NCBI RefSeq assembly: GCF_007176755.1
Contig: NZ_BJTV01000009.1
Span: forward strand, 1-64,000
Length of the DNA: 64,000 nt
From: Streptomyces sp. 1-11
Lineage (GTDB): Bacteria; Actinomycetota; Actinomycetes; Streptomycetales; Streptomycetaceae
Reading direction: 5' to 3'
The notes below the pieces were generated by a model. That model was not told the origin of the DNA, did no database searches, and saw nothing but the letters and a program-made list of their open reading frames with translations. This document shows, piece by piece, positions 36,671-44,871 of this stretch (its first letter is position 1; each line of letters starts with the position of its first letter). The position numbers were made by a program, and so were the translations under genes.

Positions 36671-37773
36671 GCGGGCGGACGCCGGGGCGTCAGCACCAGC
36701 ATGGTGACGTCGTCGCGTACCTCGTAGCCCAGCCGGGCCAGGTCCGCCCACACCGCGCCGGGCAGTTCGGCCTCGCCGGCGCCGGCGAGACGGGCGAGCC
36801 GCTCGGGCAGCGGATAAAAGGCGCCCGAGGCGTTCCGCGCCTCCCACACCCCGTCCGAGGCCAGCAGCAGCCGGTCACCCGTCGCGAGGACGAGCGTGAC
36901 CTCCTTCGGCGGATCCAGACCGACCAGCCCGATGCCCAGCGGCGGCCCGGGGGTCACCGTCACCTCGCGGGCCTGTCCGGCGTGCAGCAGCACGGGCGGC
37001 GGATGACCGCAGGCCAGCACCCGCACGGCGCCGCCGTCACCGGTGAACTCCAGCAGCACGGCGGTGGCGAACAGCTCCGTCTGCCCGTCGCCCGCCGAGT
37101 CGACCGCGAGCCTGCGGTCCATCCGGGCCGCGACCCCCTCGAGGCCGGGCTGGTCGAGAGCCGCCTCCCGGAACGCGCCCATCAGCGACACCACCGTCGC
37201 CATCGCCGCCAGGCCGTGCCCCCGTACGTCGCCCATCACCGCGCGGACCCCGCCGGGGCCGTCCCGCACGTCGAAGAAGTCACCGCCCACCAGCGTCCCG
37301 TCCTGCGCGGCCCGGTAGAAGCCGGCGCACCCGATCCGCCCGACCCGCTCCGGCAGCGGCGGCATCACCGCCCGCTGCACGGCCTCCCCGATCGCCCGCT
37401 CCACGGCGAGCTGGGCGTCCCGGTGACTGCGCACATAGGACACGAACACGCTCAGCAGGGCGACGAAGACGATGGTGAGCAGGTCGGTGTTGCCGGGGCG
37501 GTTCAGGTGCGTGGCAGGCACGTTCAGCACCACCACCACCGCGCCGCCGAGCGCGGCTGTGGCCCACGGCCCGTACGACAGGACCGCGAGCGGCGGGATG
37601 GCGCCCAGCAGGAACCCGACATCCCGCGCCTTCGGCGTGGCGAGCGTGGCCGCGGTCACCACCACCAGCAGCACCACCGGCAGCATCCGCACCCAGCGCG
37701 GCGGCGGCGCACCCCGCAGCCAGCCACGGTCCTCCACGTCCCGACGCGACGCCCCGCCGCGCACCGAAGTCAC
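36667..37773 (-). CDS. Membrane-anchored PP2C/SpoIIE-family protein phosphatase
   Basis: The 368-residue protein has four N-terminal hydrophobic segments (MLPVVLLVVVTAATLA, VGFLLGAIPPLAVLSYG, ATAALGGAVVVVLNV, LLTIVFVALLSVFVSYV; to about residue 115) followed by a cytoplasmic SpoIIE-type phosphatase domain with GGDFFDVRDG, VMGDVRGHGLAAMATV, VLACGHPPPVLL and LLLASDGVWEARN. Such phosphatases dephosphorylate anti-anti-sigma factors in response to a membrane signal. This membrane arrangement is standard in Streptomyces. The GTG at 37773 is the start. Confidence 0.9.
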   Translation of the reverse strand: MTSVRGGASRRDVEDRGWLRGAPPPRWVRMLPVVLLVVVTAATLATPKARDVGFLLGAIPPLAVLSYGPWATAALGGAVVVVLNVPATHLNRPGNTDLLTIVFVALLSVFVSYVRSHRDAQLAVERAIGEAVQRAVMPPLPERVGRIGCAGFYRAAQDGTLVGGDFFDVRDGPGGVRAVMGDVRGHGLAAMATVVSLMGAFREAALDQPGLEGVAARMDRRLAVDSAGDGQTELFATAVLLEFTGDGGAVRVLACGHPPPVLLHAGQAREVTVTPGPPLGIGLVGLDPPKEVTLVLATGDRLLLASDGVWEARNASGAFYPLPERLARLAGAGEAELPGAVWADLARLGYEVRDDVTMLVLTPRRPPA

Positions 37774-37870
37774 GTTCCCACGCTACGCCGCCCCCGGGGC
37801 CCCCACCTCCCTCCGCGACCACGCACCGGCCGCGCCGCCCCAGCGGGTCGAACCGCCACCACCGACCCGC

Positions 37871-37984
37871 CGCATCCCGCGACCACCGCATCCCGGGACC
37901 ACCGGCCCACCGCACCCCACGACCACCGCATCCCGCGACCACCGGCCCGCCGCATCCCGCGACCATCGGCCCACCGCATACGAC
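37871..37984. repeat. Degenerate tandem repeat, alternating 16- and 24-bp units
   Basis: In the 222-bp gap 37774-37995, copies of CGCATCCCGCGACCAC start at 37871, 37887, 37911, 37927 and 37951, with a partial one at 37975. Units are 16, 24, 16, 24 and 24 bp; the longer ones add CGGCCCGC or CGGCCCAC. Nothing else is recognisable in the gap. It lies between the 5' end of the phosphatase gene and the 3' end of the Gfo/Idh gene. Confidence 0.75.
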
Positions 37985-37995
37985 GGCCCCGGTGG

Positions 37996-38886
37996 CTAGT
38001 CGGGGAGCGGGTCGGTCAGGCGGGACTCGGCCGAGGCGAGGATCTCGGTGACGCGGAGGCCGAAGGCGGCGTCGCAGGGGTGGGGGCGGCCGGTGCGGGC
38101 CGCGGTGATCAGGGCGTCGGCGGCGCGGGCGAGGGCGGGGACCGCGCCCTCGGAGCTCCTCGGCAGCACCGCCGCCCCGGCCTCGCCGCGCAGTTCGAGG
38201 TCGGCCCCGGCCGCCGCGGGCGGGGCCGACAGGCTCAGGGTGAGCGTGCTCGTCGCGCTCGTCGCGTGTTCGAGGACCAGGTGCACGGTGCCGGCGGGGC
38301 CGTGCGCCGCGGCCGCCACCTGCCGGACATCGCCGAGCACCGGCAGCAGCAGGGAGAGCGCGTGCGGTCCCACGTCCCACAGTGCGCCCTTCTCCCGCCG
38401 CCAGGGAGAGTTCGCGAACGGGCTGTCACCGGTGAACACCGCCCCCAGCCACTGCCCGTGCGCGGTGAACCAGCCCGCCGTGGCGGCCTGCTCCTCGATC
38501 CACGCCTCCGGCTCCTTCTGGAAGCGGGTGGTGAAGAACACCACGGAGGCGACCCGGGCCCGCTCCGCCGCCTCGACGACGGCGCGCCCCGCGGCCACCC
38601 CCGCCGCCAGCGGCTTGTCCAGCAGCAGATGGCGGCCCGCCCGCGCGGCCCGCACCGCCAGCTCCGCCTGCACGGACGGGGGCAGCGCCAGCGCGACCGC
38701 GTCCACGTCGGCGAGCAGCGCGTCCACGTCGTCGTACGCCCGCACGCCGTACCGGTCCGCGAGCCCCGCCGCCGCCTCCGGGCGGCGGCCCCACACCCCG
38801 GCGAAGTCCAGGCCGGGGTGCCCGGCGAGGGCCGGGGCGTGGGCCGCCTCGGCCCAGGGGCCCGTTCCGAGCAGTCCTATGCGCAT
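37996..38886 (-). CDS. Gfo/Idh/MocA-family NAD(P)-dependent oxidoreductase, third gene of the graspetide operon
   Basis: The 296-residue protein starts MRIGLLGTGPWAEAAHAPAL, giving the Rossmann glycine motif GTGPWA, and has the family's DKPL motif (HLLLDKPLAAG, normally EKP) and GALWDVGPHALSLLLP in the C-terminal domain. Family members oxidise or reduce sugars, inositols or other hydroxylated substrates. ATG 38886 has GGAGGA 5 nt upstream, 35 bp after the ATP-grasp gene stop on the same strand. It therefore appears co-transcribed with the RiPP precursor and maturase. It might tailor the peptide or only be a passenger. No methyltransferase gene is present here. Confidence 0.85.
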   Translation of the reverse strand: MRIGLLGTGPWAEAAHAPALAGHPGLDFAGVWGRRPEAAAGLADRYGVRAYDDVDALLADVDAVALALPPSVQAELAVRAARAGRHLLLDKPLAAGVAAGRAVVEAAERARVASVVFFTTRFQKEPEAWIEEQAATAGWFTAHGQWLGAVFTGDSPFANSPWRREKGALWDVGPHALSLLLPVLGDVRQVAAAAHGPAGTVHLVLEHATSATSTLTLSLSAPPAAAGADLELRGEAGAAVLPRSSEGAVPALARAADALITAARTGRPHPCDAAFGLRVTEILASAESRLTDPLPD

Positions 38887-38921
38887 GTTGTCCTCCATCC
38901 TCCGGACCGTACTCCGCGCCG

Positions 38922-39905
38922 TCACGGCGCTGCGTCCCGGTCACCGCCCGGGTCCGGCGCCGCCGTCCCGCCCCCGCCCGCCAGCCACCGCGCGATGCTC
39001 TCGGCGATCGGCTGGCCGGTGTCCATCTCGACGAAGCCGAACTGGCCCGACTGGTTGCACTCCAGGAACCACCAGATCCCGTCCCCGTCCTCGGCGAAGT
39101 CGAAGGCGCCGTAAGCGAGTTCGGCGTCCTTCATATAGCGGTGGACGGCCTCGGCGACCCGCGGCGGCACGTCCGCCGGCAGCCACGGCGAGACCGACGG
39201 CGCGAAGCGCACGTCCACGTCGTCGGGGTGGCCGTCGGGATCGGCAGGCTTGCGCGCGGCGAGCAGCCGGTCGCCGACGACGGTGAGCCGGATGTCGGCC
39301 CGCTTGGGTATCCGCCGCTGCAGCAGCGTCGGGCCGAAGGCGACGGCCGTGAAGTCGGCGTCCGGCGCGACCCGGCTGGTGGGCACCGCCCGGGGCGGTT
39401 CCTGCGGGTGCGCGCCGGAGACCGGCTTGACCACCAGGTCCGGGAAGCGCTCGGCGAACTCCCGGGCCGCCTGCGGAAACGTCGTGATCAGCGTCGCCGG
39501 CACGGCCAGGCCGCAGACCTGCGCGAGCCGCAGCTGCCACGGCTTGTGCCGGGCGCGGTGGGCCGCGTCCGGATGGTTCATCCAGCGTGCGCCGGTGGAG
39601 CGCAGCATGCCGTACAGCGCCTGGGCCGATTCCTCCGTCAGCCAGGCGGACGGCTGGGCGGCACGGGCGGCCGCGTCCCCGGGCCTGCGCACCCAGACGG
39701 AGCGCAGGCCGTCCATGCTCACCAGGCGCCCGCCGACGGACAGGTGCCCGCGACTGGCGCCGTGCACGAACTCGCCCGACAGGGAGACCCCGTTGGTGAG
39801 GTCGGCGGGGTCCAGCCGGACCACCGGCACGCCGGCCTCGCCCAGCCGGAGCACCACCATGTCCGCCGTCACGTCCTCTTCACTGGTCAGGATGAGCACG
39901 GTCAT
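38922..39905 (-). CDS. tgmB: ATP-grasp ribosomal peptide maturase (graspetide ligase)
   Basis: The 327-residue enzyme belongs to the SAV_5884-type ATP-grasp maturases. An N-terminal pre-ATP-grasp domain recognises the start of this class (MTVLILTSEEDVTADMVVLR and SVWVRRPGD), then come the nucleotide-binding stretch DLVVKPVSGAHPQE, the RRIPKRADIRLTVVG strand and the metal-binding end DFAEDGDGIWWFLECNQSGQ FGF. It is predicted to link side-chain carboxylates of Asp/Glu in the precursor to Thr/Ser (ester) or Lys (amide) using ATP, making a multicyclic peptide. It starts 17 bp after the precursor gene stop, so they are co-expressed. The start is ATG 39905. Confidence 0.92.
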   Translation of the reverse strand: MTVLILTSEEDVTADMVVLRLGEAGVPVVRLDPADLTNGVSLSGEFVHGASRGHLSVGGRLVSMDGLRSVWVRRPGDAAARAAQPSAWLTEESAQALYGMLRSTGARWMNHPDAAHRARHKPWQLRLAQVCGLAVPATLITTFPQAAREFAERFPDLVVKPVSGAHPQEPPRAVPTSRVAPDADFTAVAFGPTLLQRRIPKRADIRLTVVGDRLLAARKPADPDGHPDDVDVRFAPSVSPWLPADVPPRVAEAVHRYMKDAELAYGAFDFAEDGDGIWWFLECNQSGQFGFVEMDTGQPIAESIARWLAGGGGTAAPDPGGDRDAAP

Positions 39906-39922
39906 CTTCCGTGGGCCCGCGG

Positions 39923-40114
39923 TCAGTCGTCGAAGTGCGTCTTGGACCCCGCGGTTGAGGTCGTCGTCCCCAGCGCTCTCAGCGTGGCGTGGTCGGCGGC
40001 GGCGATCCGCCCGTCCGGGAGGACGTTCAACTGCAGTCCGGAGTCGTACGCGTACGGTGTGGTGACGTCCAACTGCACAGCGGGGCGCGCGTAGTTGAGC
40101 GTGAACGGTTGCAT
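39923..40114 (-). CDS. tgmA: ATP-grasp-modified RiPP precursor peptide (graspetide precursor)
   Basis: The 63-residue peptide begins MQPFTLNYARPAVQLDVTTP and ends GTTTSTAGSKTHFDD. The N-terminal leader with (P)F.LNYARP and the YDSGLQLNVLPDGRIAA block match the putative ATP-grasp target family found next to SAV_5884-type maturases. The Thr/Ser-rich stretch followed by two terminal Asp residues provides hydroxyl donors and carboxylate acceptors for ester macrocycles, so the core is probably the last 13-15 residues. ATG 40114 has AGGGAG 6 nt upstream. It lies directly before tgmB. The real product has not been seen and the crosslink pattern is inference. Confidence 0.9.
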   Translation of the reverse strand: MQPFTLNYARPAVQLDVTTPYAYDSGLQLNVLPDGRIAAADHATLRALGTTTSTAGSKTHFDD

Positions 40115-40143
40115 TGGTCTCTCCCTGATTCGGCTTTCACGTC

Positions 40144-40170
40144 CTTATACGAATCGAACGGGTGATTGGT
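40144..40170 (-). promoter_or_regulatory. Candidate promoter of the tgmA-tgmB operon
   Basis: On the minus strand a TATAAG box (40149-40144) lies about 30 bp before the precursor ATG. An ECF-like AAC-N17-CGT pattern overlaps it. No good -35 is seen for a vegetative promoter, so the sigma factor is uncertain. Confidence 0.35.
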
Positions 40171-40269
40171 TTCCTCACGCTCCGTAACCACGGTCAGGAG
40201 CAGGGCCGTTCGCGGGCATCAGCTACTAGGACGCCGGCCGGGGCCGCGAGGCTGCGCCCCGCCGCCGAT

Positions 40270-41160
40270 TCATCCGGCCAGGGCCCCGCGCGCCGCGGCG
40301 ACGGCCTGTCCGGCGTACCCGCGTCCGAACAGCACCACGTGCACCAGCAACGGGAAGAGCTGGTGCAGGGCGATCCGCTCCCGCCATCCGTCCGCCAGGG
40401 GCGCGGCCTCCGTGTAGCCGGCCAGCACCCGGTCCAGCCGGGGGCAGCCGAACAGCCGGAGCATCGCCAGGTCGGTCTCGCGGTGCCCGCCGTGCGCGGC
40501 CGGGTCGATGAGCCGTACCTCCCCGTCCGCGCCCCACAGCACATTGCCGTTCCACAGGTCGCCGTGCAGCCGGGCGGGCGGCTCGGCCGGCCCCGCCAGT
40601 TCCGGCAGCCGCGCGCTGACCCGCTCGATCACCGCGGCCTCCTCGTGCCGCAGGCCGCCGGCGTCGACCGCGGCACGCAGGTACGGCAGCACCCGCTGCC
40701 CGGCATACCACTCCGGCCAGTGGGCCGCCGGCGTGTTGCGCATGGGCGCGGCGCCGATGTACGCCTCCTCGGGCCCGCCGGGCGGCGGCGCGCCGAAAGC
40801 GGGCGCTCCGGCGGCGTGCAGGGCGGCCAGGGCGCGGCCGAAACGCAGCGCCGCCTCGTCGTCCGGCCGCCCGGCCGGCACCCGCTCGGTGACCATCCAC
40901 CGCTCGTCGTGGCCGAGCACCGCAGGCACCCGCACCGCGCCCGCCTCGTCCAGCCAGCGCAGCCCGGCCACCTCGGCGCGCACGGCGCCAGGGGCGTCAC
41001 CGCGCTTGACCATCACCACCGTCCCGCCCTCGAGCGTGACCTCGGCCGGCGACCCGGACCCCGCCCGCGCCGCCGTGACCCGGCGCCCGGTGAGCCGGGA
41101 CACCACCCGCCCTGGATCCTCGTCTCGGTCGACCACCGACTCAGCGTACGGCCGCCGCAT
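40270..41160 (-). CDS. Fructosamine kinase family protein
   Basis: The 296-residue protein has the fructosamine/ketosamine-3-kinase fold, related to aminoglycoside phosphotransferases. Visible motifs are VVMVKRG in the N-lobe, AALHAAG, the catalytic Brenner-type motif ARLHGDLWNGNVLWG and the Mg-binding RLIDPAAHGGHRE-type segment. These enzymes phosphorylate glycated amines so that the adduct falls off, repairing proteins or metabolites. ATG 41160 is the start. It is upstream of tgmA on the same strand with a 155-bp gap, so it is not clearly part of the RiPP operon. Confidence 0.9.
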   Translation of the reverse strand: MRRPYAESVVDRDEDPGRVVSRLTGRRVTAARAGSGSPAEVTLEGGTVVMVKRGDAPGAVRAEVAGLRWLDEAGAVRVPAVLGHDERWMVTERVPAGRPDDEAALRFGRALAALHAAGAPAFGAPPPGGPEEAYIGAAPMRNTPAAHWPEWYAGQRVLPYLRAAVDAGGLRHEEAAVIERVSARLPELAGPAEPPARLHGDLWNGNVLWGADGEVRLIDPAAHGGHRETDLAMLRLFGCPRLDRVLAGYTEAAPLADGWRERIALHQLFPLLVHVVLFGRGYAGQAVAAARGALAG

Positions 41161-41297
41161 GAGGCTCTTCCGAGGACACTTCGGCCGTTGTACCGGCGGT
41201 TTCAGCCGCCTTCGAGGCTCCGGCGGCCGTCGGCGCCGGGTGCGCTCGCCCAGTCTCCTCCCGCCGGCAAGGCCTGCCCGTGCGGGGCGGGCAGGTG

Positions 41298-43070
41298 TCA
41301 GAGGTCCAGGACGACGTCCTGCGCGGGTCTGCTGCAGCAGATGAGGATGTTGCCCTCGCCCGGCGGCTCGACCGGGTCCGGGGAGTAGTCGACGGCCCCG
41401 GACATCATGGCCAGCTCACAGGTGTGGCAGACGCCGGTGCGGCACGACCACTGGACCGGGACGTCGCATGCTTCCGCGAGTTCCAGCAGGGAGCTCCGGT
41501 CGTCGTTCCAGGCGACGGTCAGCCCGCTGCGGGCGAAGGAGACGGAGGGACCGGTGCCGGGCGCGCCTTCCGGCTGGTGTGGCGCCCTCGCGGCGGGCGC
41601 GCTCTTGATCCCCGGAGTGAGGGAGGGGCCGCCGCTGAAGTTCTCGGTGTGCACGTGGGACGGCCGCAGGCCCGCCTTGACCAGCGCGTCGGTCATGCTG
41701 TCCATGAACGCCGCCGGCCCGCAGACGCAGGCGTCGGCATCGGCGGGCAGGCCCAGACCGAGGATCCGCTCGCTGGAGATGCGGCCCTCTTCCGAGTAGT
41801 CCCTGCCGCGCTGGTCGGCTCGGTCGGGCCTGCTGTAGTAGACGACGGAGCGTGCGTCGGCCAGGAGTGCCACCAGGTCACGTACCTCCTGGGCGAAGGG
41901 ATGCTCACGGCCGTTGCGGGCGGCGTGCAGCCACCACACCTGTCTGCCGGGGGAGGCGTCCGCCAGTGCGTGCAGCATGGCCAGCACGGGAGTCGCCCCG
42001 ATGCCGGCGGACACCAGCACGACCGGCGTGTCACCCCTGGGCAGGCAGAAGGTGCCGCGCGGTGCGGCGAACTCCAGGCTGTCCCCGGTCCGGACGTGCG
42101 CGCGCACGTAGGTGCTCGCCAGGCCGTGTGGTTCCACCTTCACGCTGATCCGGTACGTGCCCGTACCGGGCCGGCCCGACAGCGAGTAGCTGCGGATCAG
42201 GGACGTCCCGTCTTCGGCGGTGCGCACCTTCACGGTCAGGAACTGTCCAGGCAGCGCGGCGGGCAGGGCGGAGCCGTCAGCCGCGGCCAGACTCAGGGAG
42301 ATCACGTTCTCGCTCTCGGGGCGGACGTCCGTGACGGTCAGCGGACGGAAGCCGCGCCACGCCGGAGGCGGGACGCCGGCCGCGACGGTGAGGCCGGCGC
42401 TGCCGGACGACGCGGTCGCGCCCTTGCCGGCCTGTTCGAGCAGGTCGCGCATCGAGCCCTGCCAGCCCGGGCTGAGAGCCGGTATGCGCAGTGCGCGGCG
42501 TACCTGGTCGGGAGTGTGCCCGGAGAGGTAGAGGACGGAATCGATCTCCTCGACGGTCATGGCTTCCGGGCCTGTGGAGACCTTGACGATCTGCTGCCCC
42601 GCCTCCACCTCGCCCTCTTCGATGACACGCAGGTAGAAGCCGGGCCGGTGGTGGGCGACCAGCAGCGCCGCCATGCGCGGTTCGTTCAGCCGCATGCCGA
42701 CTCGGTAGCAGGTCACCCGTGGCTGCGAGACCTCCAGAAGGGCTCCGCCGATCCGGTACCGGTCGCCGATGCACACTTCGTCGTCGGCGAGCCCGTCGAC
42801 CGTGAAGTTCTCCCCGAAGCTGCCCGGCGTCAGGTCGTCCCGGCCCAGTTCCTCGGACCAGAAGCGGTACGAGTCGAGCTGGTAGACCAGCACGGCCCGC
42901 ATTTCCCCGCCGTGTCCGCCCAGGTCGCCCTGACCGTCTCCGTCGATGTTCAGCCGTCTCACCATCCGCGGCCCGGACACGGGCTGTTTGTGCACCCCGG
43001 TGTACACGGTCCTGCCGTGCCAGGAGACGTCCTTGGGCATCCCTACGTTGACTGAGATCAAGGTGGCCAC
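41298..43070 (-). CDS. MOSC domain fused to FAD/NAD(P)-binding reductase and [2Fe-2S] ferredoxin
   Basis: The 590-residue protein joins a YiiM-like MOSC domain (about 1-165; Cys121 in PRVTCYRVG) with its 3-alpha tail (about 170-215), a ferredoxin-NADP reductase-like FAD domain (LIRSYSLSG near residue 277), an NAD domain (SAGIGATPVLAML and CVCGPAAFMDSM) and a C-terminal plant-type [2Fe-2S] domain with C543, C548, C551 and C578/C579. MOSC proteins handle molybdenum cofactor and reduce N-hydroxylated compounds; the fused reductase would supply electrons from NAD(P)H, making a self-sufficient enzyme. The start GTG is at 43070. Third-position G+C is lower than in its neighbours, so lateral origin is possible. 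Confidence 0.92.
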   Translation of the reverse strand: MATLISVNVGMPKDVSWHGRTVYTGVHKQPVSGPRMVRRLNIDGDGQGDLGGHGGEMRAVLVYQLDSYRFWSEELGRDDLTPGSFGENFTVDGLADDEVCIGDRYRIGGALLEVSQPRVTCYRVGMRLNEPRMAALLVAHHRPGFYLRVIEEGEVEAGQQIVKVSTGPEAMTVEEIDSVLYLSGHTPDQVRRALRIPALSPGWQGSMRDLLEQAGKGATASSGSAGLTVAAGVPPPAWRGFRPLTVTDVRPESENVISLSLAAADGSALPAALPGQFLTVKVRTAEDGTSLIRSYSLSGRPGTGTYRISVKVEPHGLASTYVRAHVRTGDSLEFAAPRGTFCLPRGDTPVVLVSAGIGATPVLAMLHALADASPGRQVWWLHAARNGREHPFAQEVRDLVALLADARSVVYYSRPDRADQRGRDYSEEGRISSERILGLGLPADADACVCGPAAFMDSMTDALVKAGLRPSHVHTENFSGGPSLTPGIKSAPAARAPHQPEGAPGTGPSVSFARSGLTVAWNDDRSSLLELAEACDVPVQWSCRTGVCHTCELAMMSGAVDYSPDPVEPPGEGNILICCSRPAQDVVLDL

Positions 43071-43466
43071 CGCTCACCCTCCTCGTCCTCGGCGGCCGGT
43101 CACGCGGCCGAGGAATCCGTGGATGTAATCGCTTATGGCGTCCAGGTGCGTCGCCAGGGCGAAATTCCCCGCATTGGCACCTGGCTGGTGCGGAAGTACT
43201 CAGGGAGGGCACCGGGGAGAAATGCTGAATGGAAATTCACCTTTTCTCCTGTGCCAGCCGAATTGTTCGATTTCACCCTACCTGACCGCCGACGAGAGCC
43301 ACCTCCGCTCTGAATGGCAGCCCTCCCTCTACCAACTCGGCCCGGAAGGCGCCCACACAGCACTGGAGCGGGGGTCGACCAGCCCTACGACTCCTACCAG
43401 TTGCTCGAACTGCGGGCTCGAGGTGAGGGCGGTCTGACCGTCCCGGCGCTCAGCCGACCATGGCGG
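43071..43466. other. 396-bp gene-poor stretch, partly low in G+C
   Basis: No convincing gene. Positions about 43160-43300 are clearly AT-richer than their surroundings (for example GAAATGCTGAATGGAAATTC near 43222). It should hold the promoter of the MOSC fusion gene. A 52-codon frame from 43314 to 43472 is discussed under rejected items. Confidence 0.5.
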
Positions 43467-44525
43467 TCATGACAAGGGCCCTCCGGGCGTCCGCAGCGTC
43501 ACGGGCCCACCCCCGTGACGGGGCCGGCGTGGCAGGACCCCGAACCGTCCCACGGCGTTGCCGAGCAGTTCGGTGAACCACACGCCGCCGTCGGGGCCCG
43601 CGGTGACGCGGAACGGCACTCCGTCGGCGCCGCCGGGCACCGGGAACGAGGTGATCGTGCCGGCCGGGTCGATCCGTGCGATCCGGCCGGCCTGGTCGGC
43701 GTACCACACCCGGCCGTCGGGCCCGCGCGTGACGCCGGCCGGGCCGCTGTCCGGCTCGGGCGGCCGGAACCAGGTGAGCCGCCCGGATGGGTCGATCCGG
43801 CCGACCGGGTCCCGGCCGGACGCGGTGAACCACATGCCGCCGGGCCCGGCGACGATCGCGTCGGGGAAACCGGCCTCGCGGGGGAGCGGGAACTCGGTGA
43901 TCCGCCCGGTGACGCCGATCCGCCCGATCCTGCCGCCGGCCGCCTCGGTGAACCACAGCGCGCCGTCGGCGCCGGCCGCGATGGAGCGCACGGAGGCGTC
44001 CCGGGTCGGCACCGGGTACTCGGTGATCCGGCCGGCGGTGGTGATCCGGCCGATCCGGTTGCCGTTCTGCTCGGTGAACCACAGGGCGCCGTCCGGCCCG
44101 GGCGCGATGCCCGCCGGGAAGCCGTCCGGCGTTGGCACCGGGAACCGCGTCAGCCGGCCGGCGGTGGTGATCCGGCCGATCCGGTTCGCCCTCGCCTCGG
44201 TGAACCACAGCGCCCGGTCGGGGCCGGCCGTGATGTCGAGGGGAAGGCTGTCCGGGCCCGAGGCGGGGAAGTCGGTGACCTCGCCCCCGGTGCTCACCCG
44301 CCCGATGCGGCCGGTCCCCGACCCGGCGAACCACAGCGCCCCGTCCGGTCCCGCGGTGATGCCGGCCGGGAACGTGCCGGCGGTGGTCGTGATCGGATGC
44401 ACCGTCACCTCGCCCACGTCGGCCCGGGCCGGCGCCGCGACCGCGGCGGCCCCGGTCAGCGCGCCCAGCGCGGCCGCGAGGAAGCGGTGGGCCGGTCGCC
44501 GGGCGGCCGGGGTGACGCGGGGCAT
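43467..44525 (-). CDS. Secreted beta-propeller protein, virginiamycin B lyase-like (probably not a lyase)
   Basis: The 352-residue protein has a signal peptide (cleavage near ARA-DVGE, residue about 36) and seven repeats of the type GPDGALWFTE..NRIGRITTAGR, each a propeller blade. It resembles streptogramin lyase Vgb and the wider NHL-like family. The catalytic His pair and the supporting residues of Vgb are not seen, since the propeller contains no His between residues 44 and about 337; lyase activity is therefore unlikely. ATG 44525 follows GAAGGGGG. The 346-bp gap 44526-44871 divides it from a divergent surface-protein gene. Confidence 0.8.
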   Translation of the reverse strand: MPRVTPAARRPAHRFLAAALGALTGAAAVAAPARADVGEVTVHPITTTAGTFPAGITAGPDGALWFAGSGTGRIGRVSTGGEVTDFPASGPDSLPLDITAGPDRALWFTEARANRIGRITTAGRLTRFPVPTPDGFPAGIAPGPDGALWFTEQNGNRIGRITTAGRITEYPVPTRDASVRSIAAGADGALWFTEAAGGRIGRIGVTGRITEFPLPREAGFPDAIVAGPGGMWFTASGRDPVGRIDPSGRLTWFRPPEPDSGPAGVTRGPDGRVWYADQAGRIARIDPAGTITSFPVPGGADGVPFRVTAGPDGGVWFTELLGNAVGRFGVLPRRPRHGGGPVTLRTPGGPLS

Positions 44526-44871
44526 GGCGTGGCCCCCTTCTCGGGGGACCGGGAAACGGCGGCCCCGCCGTCATGTGATGGGTCGTCGGGTCACCGACAT
44601 GCATGCCACCGCCGCCGTGGCCCGGATCGGCCCGGAAGGGGGACGGCGGTGCCGGACCCGGCGGGCCGGCCTGCCCGCGGCCGGGTGACGCGCACTGCCC
44701 CGGACGGGGGGTGCTCCGGCGTGTCGCTGGGACAGACGGGTGGCTCGATGACCCGGCTGGGCCGCCCGGATGGTGCGCGGCAAGGGCCTGACTGACGGTG
44801 GTTCATGTCGAGGCCGGGTCCATTCAGCTGATGACGTATCCGCTGCCCGGTCACGGCGGAAGGACACCGAT
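44526..44871. other. 346-bp divergent intergenic region
   Basis: It separates the propeller gene and the surface-protein gene and must hold both promoters. I see no reading frame with codon bias and no strong palindrome; a weak T-rich patch lies near 44800-44845. Confidence 0.4.

Noticed and set aside
37871..37984. CRISPR array
   Set aside because: The units are contiguous with no unique spacers and differ in length; no cas genes are present.
43314..43472. A 52-codon frame starting MAALPLPTRPGRR and containing VDQPYDSYQLLELRARGEGG
   Set aside because: The second half looks protein-like, but there is no ribosome-binding site, it overlaps the propeller gene end and the N-terminal half is low quality; it could be a gene remnant.
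43467..44525. Virginiamycin B lyase (streptogramin resistance)
   Set aside because: The catalytic histidines are absent although the propeller fold is clear.
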